DNA from: Selaginella moellendorffii
Taxonomy: Eukaryota > Streptophyta > Lycopodiopsida > Selaginellales > Selaginellaceae
Reading direction: 5' to 3'
Assembly (NCBI RefSeq): GCF_000143415.4
Contig: NW_003314286.1
Span: 265,616 to 329,615, forward strand
DNA length: 64,000 nucleotides
Shown piece after piece: positions 47,901-57,466 of the stretch. Numbering within the stretch: the stretch's first letter is position 1; each line of letters opens with the position of its first letter. Both the position numbers and the translations under genes were made by a program. The notes under the pieces were generated by a model. That model was given only the letters and a program-made list of their open reading frames with translations. It was not told the DNA's origin and made no database searches.

Positions 47901-50681
47901 TGTACTCGACAACGCATTTGCCCTTGGTGTCACCCGCTATTGCGTTGAAGACCCAGCTGAGCATTTCCCATGCTGCACCTGGAGCTTTCTTTGGATTCGA
48001 AAGTTCCATAGCCGTCTTCAGTTCCTCAGGCACGGGTAAATTGACCTCCCTCAGATCAATTCGATCGGCCTTGTCGAACGAAGCTGGGAAGTCACTCCAG
48101 TCCCACTCTACTGCAGGACCAATAACAAGGGCAAGTGTGAAGATGCGGACATTCGTCGGTATCTTCTTCTTAGCCATTATCCCATGGATCTCCCGCATCT
48201 CCTTGCCTTTCAACCGAGCCTTCACCTCGTTCAAGGCCTTCCAGAACTTGTGATAGGATTCGGAGTCGTAGATCATATAGTGGACTGAAGATTCCACCTC
48301 CGCAAGTCCCACCATTAAGTCAATGATGGAGCTGACTTCGTCTGCATGAGTGATCTCTTCGTTTGTGAAGTCCATCACACAAAAGATGCTCTTGACCTGC
48401 TCATCTCCGCGGGAAACGATGCTCCTCCACCTTTGATCCTCATCCGAATTCACGTATACCCGGTAAGGTTCTCGATAGGCCTCTGCTGCGGGGTCGAGCT
48501 GTTTCTGAAGCCGGCGGTCGACATCCCTCTTAATAAAATTTGGATATTGATCCAACTTCTTAGCTTTACTTTTCGTGGCATCCCGCAGCAGATCGATGAA
48601 CTTGGGGGCCCCCTTCACGTACTCGTCGATGTCTTCATTTGACAAGTCCAGCTCTTCCATCATCTCTTGCGTGGTGTCGATGCTCACCCTCTCCACGGCC
48701 ACTTGCTCGAAGATCCAATCCTTCAATAGCGCACGAGCTCTCAGAGTCGTGCACAAGTCCTCGTATGTCACAATATGGCCGGGAGTCATTTTGGTCTTGT
48801 TGAAGACTACCTCACCACGTAGAAGAGCATTAGCCACTGTCAGAAGGTCGTCGTCGTTTAGAGACCGCGAGAAACGCAAGGCGTTGAGCTTCAAATCATT
48901 GGGCTTCCGGCCATCCTCCACACCCATTGAGTTTAGCAACTCCCCGTCATGGTACCTCCTCAGCACATCTACCCATTTGTCAAAAACAACTTTTGTTGCG
49001 AGTAGAATGTTATGGATGTTGAGTGTGTCATTGACCCCCAGTGTTTTCGAGAGAAGACTCGAGAATTCCTGCAATGGAAATGGCGTGAGGCCACATGCTA
49101 TGCCACATGCAACGAGGCTTACCTGCCAGGCGCTAGTTGCTAGTGCACGTCCTTGTCCTGGTTTTTGTGGCTTCTTCAGTTGAACCCAGAGCTTCCGTGT
49201 TCGTGCCAATGTCTCATGCAGACCCGATTTGTAGCACGTTTCTTGCTTGACATTCTGCGTGTGGGAGATGTATATGATAGATCGGAGGGGCGAGTTGCCT
49301 TTTATCAGGCGGACAACTCTTGTCTTGAAGACTTTCTTCACCTCCTCGCCCACCATAATATCCAGAACTATCTCTTGCATCGCCAAGCTAGAATGCTGCC
49401 CGGAGACGGCATAGAACCGGATGTTCTGATCGTCCAACACCTTCCTATTGATCAAGTTTGGAAACCTCGTCTCGCCCTTCATTGTTTGGTAGTAGGGGAT
49501 CACATCTGCGATGTCGGGTGTTACTGGACTTGCCAGCATCTTCTGCTTCAGTTTCTCCACCCACTCATCAGATACTAGCCTGTGGTTGTATTTGCTTTGG
49601 ATGTCGATACGGCTCACGTCGATTGTATATACTTTGTTGGAATAGTAACAAGTACTATTATCTACGACGATTTTTGCTGCCTCTTCTTGCTCTTTCTGCT
49701 CTTTGCGGCTCTTCTTTTTGGTGGGTGTAGTGTTCGAACCCGAGGCAATGGCATCACCGAGTAGCTTCTTTTTTGGAGCAGAAGAGTCGGACGTCGGCTT
49801 GAGCTTGACCACCCTTTTCAGCTTCGGGGTAGTTTCCAGATCGACCCCCTTCCCCTTCGCTTCGCGAACTGGAGGCACTCTCAACGGCTCAATGTTGGAA
49901 TATAGTTTTTGAACATCGCCGTAGGTGAGGTCCGTGGATTCCATGTGATCTTCATAGACCCGCAGCGTCTTTGAAATTGTGGGCCTCCTGGACAACCTCT
50001 CCCTAGCTCCCTCTAGGAATTCCTCATAGCCGCTGCCCCCCTCCGGGAAGCCGCTAGGATGTGCAAGGTGGATCTTGAAGGCGGATGCTGTCTCTACCAC
50101 AAGTGCCAGTCCATATTCTTGCATGGAACTGCATGGAGTGTCTGTCACTTGGATGAGGATCCCCATGCATTCTTTTCTCCCACCATCTGTGTTGTACAGC
50201 ATCAGATCCTCGCCTTCCATCCCGAAAGTCCAACTGGTGAGCTCCTCCCCCTTCTCTGCATCCACATTGACAATGGCTGGAAGAAGAACGCAATTCCTCG
50301 CCTGTTCAGAAATGCACAACAATTAGAGCTGACAGATGAAAAGCTAGCAGCTGGAAATAACGTGAGGCCACACGCCATTCACCACTGCATCAGATGTCTT
50401 GAGGCTGCATCCTAAGATGGCGTGAGGCTACACGCCATCTGTAACCGGACTGCACTCGAGAGCCCAATCGGTGCATGCCAATGTTGCTACTGAATGGCAT
50501 GTGGCCTCATGCCATTTTCTACTTGGCCTAAAAGACTTACTATTTGAAGCCGAATGGAGGCCGTGACAATCGAGGCCAGACTCGCTGGCGAATGTGCACT
50601 GTGTGTGCAGCGGATCGTAGCAGCAAGGCTACTCTGCCACTTACAGTTGGAGAGTGGCGCTGAAATCTCCCGGGACGCCAA
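44980..50681 (-). CDS. ParB-like domain + acidic linker + HAD/FCP1-like phosphatase fusion gene (transposon cargo)
   Basis: Exons join in frame from about 50.68 kb to the stop at 44,980; the 5' end is unresolved. The main exon (50,299-47,758) carries VYTIDVSRIDIQSKYNHRLV, DEWVEKLKQKM and IRFYAVSGQHSSLAMQEI, resembling the ParB/Srx N-terminal nuclease fold with its GxH motif. A long region of unknown fold follows. Small exons then code Lys/Ser-rich linkers (SKKDKQTSNRKKGG, GHKKRKHVGQSSGS), an Asp/Glu tract, RKRN, and a Thr/Pro-rich stretch. The last exon has CIVFDLNGVLFSHERG and SEILIIDDSPIKTAAN, HAD motifs of the FCP1/NIF class. Introns at 47,267-47,313, 47,458-47,506, 47,597-47,634, 49,069-49,122, 50,412-50,445 and 50,487-50,540 are 34-54 nt, and each holds one palindrome. 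The function is unknown; DNA binding plus phosphatase-like regulation of the element is a guess. Either domain call could be too distant. Confidence 0.55.
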
Positions 50682-53440
50682 GTGGGCTGCGTGTGGGTGG
50701 CGGAGTGGGCGGCGGAGTTGGCGGCGAAGTTACAAACTGGGTGTGTCTTGAAGTGGACGCCGATGCACACGAGCGCGATGCGAGCGCGAGTGTGATGCAA
50801 GCGCGAGTGGACGCCGATGCACACGAGAAACCTGTAGAGAAGTGAGCGTGATCGCGAGTAGGAGCGCGATGCGAGCGGGAGCGCGAGTGTGATGCGAGCG
50901 CGAGCGTGAGCACGAAGCAAAATGCAAAACCTAACCTCACACGCGCGAAATGTCACAACGGTTGGTAATCCCGCCACGTCATCATTCCTCGGACTTGGGC
51001 GCCACCATTAATTTCTGGATTGCCGTGCGCATGCAAGCACGCAAAATCCAAAAAAAATCCGCAACGTCATCATTCATCGGACTGCATGCACGCGAAATCC
51101 AAAAGAAAGATCATGATTGGGATATCATTTAATACCCTCGCTATATTTATACCATGCATGATTGGATATTCCAAAGCATCTTGTATTTCCAAAAATGGCA
51201 GATGTTCAGCTAAATAAAGAAATTCTATCTGTTTCTATTTTTCTCTCAAATCAATATTATAGCGTGTGGGTTCATGCAATTTTGAACCAAAGAAACCCAA
51301 AAAACGTTGGACCCAAAATATTTTAAAAAAACCCAAAAAACCCTAAACATTTTAAACCCAAAAATCCAGGCGTCCTGTGGCGTTATTCCTTGAATGGCAT
51401 GTGGGCGCATGCCATTTTCAGGGCCAAATGCTGAATGGAGAAAAATTCCCTTTCAGTGCAAATGCTGCAAGAGGCAGATGCCGAGCACAAAGGACTGTAA
51501 CTACCTCACATGACACAGATAAACTTTTCTCTATTTGGGAAAGATAAACTTTATAGCGTGTGGGCTCATGCAATTTTGAACCCAAAAAATGCACCAAAAA
51601 ATTCTCGGTGTCATCTGGCGTTATCTCGTGAATGGCGTGGGGCCGCATGCCATTTTCAGGGGCACATAGGAGTATATTCCTAGGATATTCTGACACGCGC
51701 GAGATTTTTTTGAGTTTTCTGGAGATCCAACCGTTAGATCGCAACTAGATTTTACAGAATGGTATACAATGTCTTTCTTGATGACCCTGCAAAGAAGCAT
51801 CTCGATCGGACACCACATGAGACCACACAAGCCTTACAATGTTTCAGGGGCATTTGCCATAGATCCGACCGTTATTTTGCTCCAAGATTTTACAGTTTGG
51901 TGTGCATTGACCTTTCCATCGACACTGCAAAGGGACATCACAATCAGATGCGGGATCACAAGAAACTAACTTCACTAACTCTGGTTTCACCAAGATCTAC
52001 GTAAGGAGTTATGAAATGAAAGGACCCTCTCTATTGAAATGTGTTTATGGTCCTAGGGGCATTGTGACATATCAAAGGATTTTGCATCAAGTTCTATATT
52101 TGCATGTTTATCAAGCTACTGAATTGCTAAACCCTAAACCCTAAACATGTGGCAAATGCTGCGTGAAGAAAGATGCCCTTTCTGGGCAAATGCTGTAAGA
52201 GGCAGATGCCGAGCAGATGTATCTCAGGCTAGCGAAGGGGAAAAACGAAAGCTAGCTATAAACATGACGGGATGCAAATAGATTACTAGGCTGGTCCTGC
52301 GAAAATCAAAAACCATAATTGAAAACATTGAAAATGCAAAAAGAAAGGTTTATAATATTTTTGAATTTTAAGCAGCCAAAGGAATGTAAGTAGGGCATGT
52401 GTTTGTAAGTTTAAAAATGCCTCAACCACTTAAATTCCCAAGTAAATAAAGCTGTTTCTATTTTTGGTACAGATAAACTTTATAGCGTGTGGGATCATGC
52501 AATTTTGAACCCAAAAATGCACCAAAAAATGCTCGACTAGCATTATTCTTTGAATGGCGTGTGGCCTTATATTGCCATAAATGGACGTACACACAGAGCA
52601 TAATTATTCCTTTACACGGCGAATAATCTTGGCACGGATCGCTGACATGGCATGGCAAAGTTCGAATCACTGACATGGCACAGCTGGATCGAGGCAAGGA
52701 CATGATGTGACAAAGTTCAACCTCCGACAGCAAAGTCTAGAAGCTACTCAGTTTGAAATTTGTCAAAGGAGTCATAAAATCTGGTTTGTCAGAGGATTTG
52801 ATGTGACATTCAAGCGTGTGTTATTTTTGAATTCTCGAACTCATTCCTAGGTCTATCATTTTTGTGCGCCGTGTTCCTGGTTCCGCTGAGCGCAGTGAGC
52901 GCTGCTTGTGTAAGCGGCGTTGTGGGCTATGGTTTATGCGTATACGAGCGGTTGCGGCATTGCGAGCGCCATTGCGAGCGGCAGTTTATGCGAGTGGCAA
53001 TTTGTGCGAGCGGCGCTACGAGCAGTTGCGGTGTTGCGAGCGGCGCTACGAGTAGTTGCGGTGTTGCGAGCGGCACTGTCTTTGGTGTGGCTACCGCTTC
53101 CTCTTGATATTCGGCACTTGTGCTTCCTGGTATGTTCACCATGGAATGGCTTAGGACCACATTTAGAAATGGCATGAGGCCACATGCCATCTTGGGCCCT
53201 TGCAATTTCATGGCTAGCGTATTGTCATGTATGTTTTTACTTGCCTGCAGCTGTGTGTATATCAAGATGGCATGAGGCCTCATGCCAATTTTGTGAATGC
53301 AAAATTTCACGTGGGTGTCAATAGCATGTTTGAATAATGGCATGTGGCCTCATGCTATTGAGGTTGTTTGGTATGTTATGATTTAGGCCATTCTCCAATC
53401 ATTTTTTGTATGGTCTTAACTTCTTTTCTGCACTTTTAGA
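50682..53440. promoter_or_regulatory. Divergent intergenic region of the TIR transposon, repeat-rich
   Basis: It lies between the divergent ParB-like/HAD gene and the transposase gene. 50,750-50,930 is a GC-rich tandem array of GCGCGAGTGTGATGC/GGACGCCGATGCACACGAG-like units. 52,890-53,090 is a second array (GAGCGGCGCTACGAG, AGTTGCGGTGTT). Two diverged direct repeats are AGATAAACTTTATAGCGTGT (51,540 and 52,470) and AGAGGCAGATGCCGAGCA (51,470 and 52,198). Telomere-like CTAAACCCTAAACCCTAAAC occurs at 52,126-52,146. A pair of about 110-bp relatives starts AGATCC(A/G)ACCGTTA at 51,722 and 51,861. Six palindromes also lie here (51394, 51632, 52554, 53169, 53267, 53337). It probably contains both promoters. 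Confidence 0.55.
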
Positions 53441-56192
53441 ATGGCCTTCAGGGTTGGGGAAAAGGTTTACATTTTGAATGGTGGGAAGAGAGTTGCAAAA
53501 GGGACCCTTGTGTCTATGGATCGGAACTTTGTTATACACTGTCAAAGGCTTGGGGAAGGCAATGCTGCTGTATCAGTAGAGACTGTCTTCGATGGGAATG
53601 TGGTCGCTATTGAACGAGGAGAGATGGTCGTCGGGGTAAATGTTGTTGTTGCCTTGAAAAATCTTCAGAAGAAAGTAGATGTTGGGGACAGCGCAAGTGC
53701 GACGCATGTTCCCTCCGTGGATCTTAAGAACCGTGCTACATGGATTCAGGCGAAGGTGTTTCTAAACAACCCCGAGGGGGAGGTGGTAGCTGAGGGCTTA
53801 GCCACAGTTGTCGATCCAAGAGATGCGGTTGCTAATCAAGAATTGGGCTGGGATGATATTGGAGTTGCGATTTTAGAGGTTGTTGACACAGAAGAAAACA
53901 GTCTGACTATTGGAAGCATTGTGCGGTGGAAATTGAGGCACTTAGTGTTTGAGAATGTGAAGGATTCACAATCAAACACCACTACAAGGCATTACGGTCA
54001 TCTGTTGATGCTTCAGAACATCAGGTGGGGGGCATGGTCTTCCAGAGGGGTTTGGTCTACATGAAGGCATGGAGAATCATTTATGGAGTCCCTCAAACCA
54101 CATTCTACAGAATCAAAACTGAGTTCGAGGAACAAAGGGTTCAACAGGCAGTCCATGGGAACGACAGTACGCACAAAACCAGGGGTCATGTTGTATATGG
54201 AGAGGCAATCTTCAAGAGGTTTGTCGAGACATGTAGCGAGCAGCAACCACATAAAACCCGCCTCTTGGAAGATGGAACACGAGACACCCAACGAGTTCTC
54301 CCTTCCATGTATACCAAGGGGGCCATATTGGAAGATGTGAATCGGGAACTCCAGAGTAATGGCTACAGGAAGCTGAGCCAATCTAGATTTAGTAGATTGT
54401 GGAGCAACAGGTTCAGGGATGTGAGTATAGGAAAGTACTCCAGCTTTTCAAAGTGTGACGAGTGCACTGCTATCAAAATGGCTTTGTTGAAGAATTCTTG
54501 CAGCGCTCAAGAGCGAGAGACGTTGGTTAGAAGGCGGCTCGACCACAACATCGAGCAGAGAAGCTGCAGGACTGCATATTATCATAACAGGATTCTCTCC
54601 ATGGAGAGACCTGACTCTTACCTCTGCATCATCCACGACAAAATGGACCAGAAAAAGACATGCTTACCTCGACTCAATCCTGCCCCCAAGGCAATCTCTT
54701 CATCCATGCAGCTGCCTGTGTCTCTGTTTGGCATAATCGCTCATGGGCATGGTGCCCAGAACTATGGGAACTTCTTTGTACCTCTATGGGGTGGCGGGGG
54801 TGCAAACATGATGATTGCGTCCCTAGCAAAACACTTAAGGTCTCTGCAAAGTGCGCAGACTGAGCTGAACGGCCAACCCTTGCATAAGGCCCTTGTCGAT
54901 CGAACCCCATACAGGGTTCAGCTGGAGGAGGAGCAAAGGCTTGCAGTATCGCGTGGGGCCCCATGCCATCCCAGTGAATATGTTGGCCGTCAGATTGTAG
55001 GGTTATCACGTGAGGCCTCATGCCATTCCGACGAGGCTGGTCGCCCGGTGAATGCACAGCCTCATCCAAACGAAGCAGAATCTCAAGGAAGTTCTTGCGG
55101 CCGATGTGGCCTTCCACCCCATCTTCTGCTCCAAACAGACAATGCTGGCAGTGAGAACAAAAACATGTACGTCTTCGCGTACTTGGCGATGCTTGTTGCC
55201 AAAGGCATATTTGAAACGGTTACACTTGGCTTTCTCATGGTTGGGCACACTCATGAAGACGTCGATGCCATGTTCAGTCACCTGGCAAAGTCCCTCCGGC
55301 GATCCAATGTCCTCACCCTCCCACAACTCTACGATGAATTCCAAAATTGCATCAAAGGCACTGTTGAAGCTGCACTTCTGACAGAGGTTCCAGACTTTAA
55401 GGGGTTTGTAAGAGGCTACATCAGGGACGGATCCGAAACGCTGATTGGCCACTCCAAGCCTCTTCAGTTTCATTTCAGCATGTGTGACGGTGCTCAGTGA
55501 TGAGGTACAAGATGAGAGAATGGGACACAGTGTGGCTGCTAGTGGACGGCATTGAACTCTTCAAGAGAGATCCCATAACTGGGGAACCTATGATTCCTCA
55601 GGGTTCCCCACGGCCGATGCACCCGGATGGACTCAAAGACCAGGAAAGTATAGTGGCCGGGATTAGACAGCATATTGCCTTCTGGAAGAGGGGGTTGGTG
55701 TTTGGTGGAGAATCCTATTTTCAGAGGTGCAAGCCTTTGCTCGAATACTGGGAGAAGATTATATCTGCTATCCAAAATGGGCCGGTTGTATATGAAGAAT
55801 TGGAAGAGTCCTTTTGGCCAGAACCCAGAGCACCAGATAGTAGCGGAACAATGTCGTCTGGAAATGCAGTGACAGATAACGATGTTGAGGATCACTATTA
55901 TGGGCCGAGGAACAAGAAGCCGGATTCAGCATTCAATCCAGTACAGGTCTGCAAAGGAATGGTCGTGCTTGTCAGACCCAGTAATAAAAAACAAATGATA
56001 TGGGTGGGGCGCTGCATCACTGATGCAGAGGAGGACGCGGAAACTAACTCCTTCAATGTAACTGTGGAGTGGTTCAAGCCAAGTTCCGGATATACGAAGG
56101 ATTGCCTAGAAAAGAGATGGGTGCTAAATCCAAGGGATCCCAGCATGAGCATATCGGTGGATAATGTTGTGCATGGTTGGATGCGGAAGTAG
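53441..56192 (+). pseudogene. DDE-type (DUF7869-like) transposase gene with two frame breaks
   Basis: ATG at 53441. The N-terminal part (VGEKVYILNGGKRVAKGTLV, WIQAKVFLNNPEGEVVAEGL, VAILEVVDTEENSLTIGSIV) looks like repeated beta-rich modules found in plant transposases. Near 53,965 the frame changes (VKD, then IKHHYKALRSSVDASE). The second part has a winged-helix-like VPQTTFYRIKTEF, a zinc-type FSKCDECTAIK, and putative RNase-H-fold acidic residues: CIIHDKMDQKKT, LLQTDNAGSENKN and MVGHTHEDVDAMFSHL. Near 55,490 the frame changes again (CDGA, then VMRYKMREWDTVWLL), and the third part ends with an SH3/BAH-like VCKGMVVLVRPSNKKQMIWV. Single-base deletions or unrecognised introns would explain both breaks. 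Family assignment to DUF7869 is from motif memory. Confidence 0.65.
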
Positions 56193-57443
56193 AGTGCCAC
56201 CATCACCTTGCCAGACCATGCAAGAGCATTCATAACCCGGGTTCAAGGTGAGATTCATTAATATTCCTTTACTAAGTTTCTAATATATTTTATTTCAAGG
56301 TGAACAATCCGAATCTGAATCAGAGGAGGCCTGATATAGTGTGTGAGGTAAAACAAAGATGATGTGACATATGCATTTACCAATCACACGTGCATAAATC
56401 TAATAATATGGCGTGTGGCCCATATTAATGGCACATAAACTCATATTGTGGGCTTACGTACTTTATGTACCATCATTCCCTTGCAGCGTGTGTGTTGGTT
56501 TCCTTTTATAACACAACGAACTCCATATTTTAGGGTGAAGAGCGTTCTCATGGCAAGCACAAAATCTGTAAGTGAGGCAGAAAAGGAGACGGAGAAGGAG
56601 GTAGGTGAAGATGTAGAATATATGTCTTCCAAACTCCCCGTACTATACTCCAGGTGATCATTTTTCTGAACAAACGGCAATATTAACAACTATCGAGAAC
56701 GCCCCAGTAACGTCAGAGACAACAATCCAAAGCAAAACAACTGACCCGGAGAAGGATGATAGTACCGCTGAGAGTACCAAAAAGGAGGTGTCCACTAGCG
56801 CTTAGGCTTATAATGGCGTGTGCCCTCATGCCATTTACTTGATCACCAAATACCTTTTTCCCTTTGCACTAGTATATCTTAATACCGGTCTGAGAAATAG
56901 AATGGCATGTGCCCTCAGGCCTTTTACTAAATCACCTTTGAAAGAAATGCAAGCCTCTATGTCGTAAAAAAAAGGTACTAGAGAAATTCCTTAATAATAT
57001 GAATGTTATTTAGTTTCATGAAAATACACTAAGGGTGGTCAAATGAGTTAAATGACTTCTCCAGACTAGCAATGCCTCTTGCTACACCTTCACAATTAGA
57101 TTCGTTAGAAAAAGATAACATTGAATAATATCTAAATGTTCTCACCATTAAGTGATATGTCTGGCTAATAGGAATGATGTTCATCTTGGAAAGCTCACCA
57201 CACGCTCAATGAACAAACAAATAGTGTGTGCGCGCATGCCATCGCTCTTCTTTAGCTTCAGATTCGGCTTGTTCACCTTGACAATGAGATTTATTATACA
57301 ACCAGATGGACTCAGTCTGGACATAAAGTCATCGCACTAGTCACCATGCCCCAGATATGTCTAGCCCCTGGACAAAAAACATATAATTTCACGTCATTTT
57401 CAAATACTTGAAAATTTGTACCTAGTCCCATTTTACTGAATAA
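56193..57443. other. 3' region of the transposon, palindromes and short acidic frame
   Basis: Contains palindromes at 56408, 56813, 56902 and 57221. A short stretch at about 56,537-56,657 (VKSVLMASTKSVSEAEKETE) could be an exon of the upstream gene but has no independent support. A pair of TTTCAAGGTGAA/GGTTCAAGGTGA splice-like contexts occurs near 56,245-56,300. Confidence 0.35.
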
Positions 57444-57466
57444 ATCCCACTTTAACGAAATAGAGC
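57444..57466 (-). repeat. Right terminal inverted repeat
   Basis: TCCCACTTTAACGAAATAGA followed by GCT, the reverse complement of the left end at 44,539-44,561 over 23 bp. Confidence 0.8.

Larger units (their letters stand above)
44923..57242. repeat. Family of 22-bp palindromes (at least 22 copies), restricted to the TIR transposon
   Basis: Consensus arm ATGGCRTGWGG followed by its reverse complement CCWCAYGCCAT. Copies start at 44923, 46001, 46076, 47276, 47467, 47608, 49080, 50357, 50417, 50494, 51394, 51632, 52554, 53169, 53267, 53337, 54948, 55005, 56408, 56813, 56902 and 57221. More decayed relatives are at 51260, 51553 and 52480 (AGCGTGTGGG.TCATGCAA). The central bases vary most while the arms are conserved. 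Seven copies (47276, 47467, 47608, 49080, 50357, 50417, 50494) lie within introns of the minus-strand gene. Two (46001, 46076) lie in its exon, and two (54948, 55005) in the transposase frame. Confidence 0.9.
44539..57466. mobile_element. Large (about 12.9 kb) TIR DNA transposon carrying two genes and a palindrome family
   Basis: The terminal inverted repeat AGCTCTATTTCGTTAAAGTG + GGA (23 bp) occurs at 44,539-44,561, and its exact reverse complement at about 57,444-57,466. Flanks TTATTGGA (44,531-44,538) and CTTTTGGA (about 57,465-57,472) could be a diverged 8-bp target duplication; that is weak. All copies of the 22-bp palindrome and both unusual genes lie between these ends. The interior of an LTR retrotransposon surrounds it. 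Superfamily not certain; a DUF7869/KDZ-like DDE transposase is encoded inside. Confidence 0.7.

Noticed and set aside
50540-50977. 145-codon minus-strand frame as the N-terminus of the ParB-like/HAD gene
   Set aside because: It begins at GTG and translates tandem GC-rich repeats; no ATG-led start could be supported, so the 5' end is left open.
52126-52146. Interstitial telomere at the CTAAACCC triplet
   Set aside because: Only about two and a half units; telo-boxes of this size are common in plant promoters.
44923-57242. CRISPR-like interpretation of the regularly repeated 22-bp palindromes
   Set aside because: Spacing is irregular, the copies sit inside introns and exons of a eukaryotic gene, and this is plant nuclear DNA; a transposon- or intron-associated repeat family is the simpler reading.
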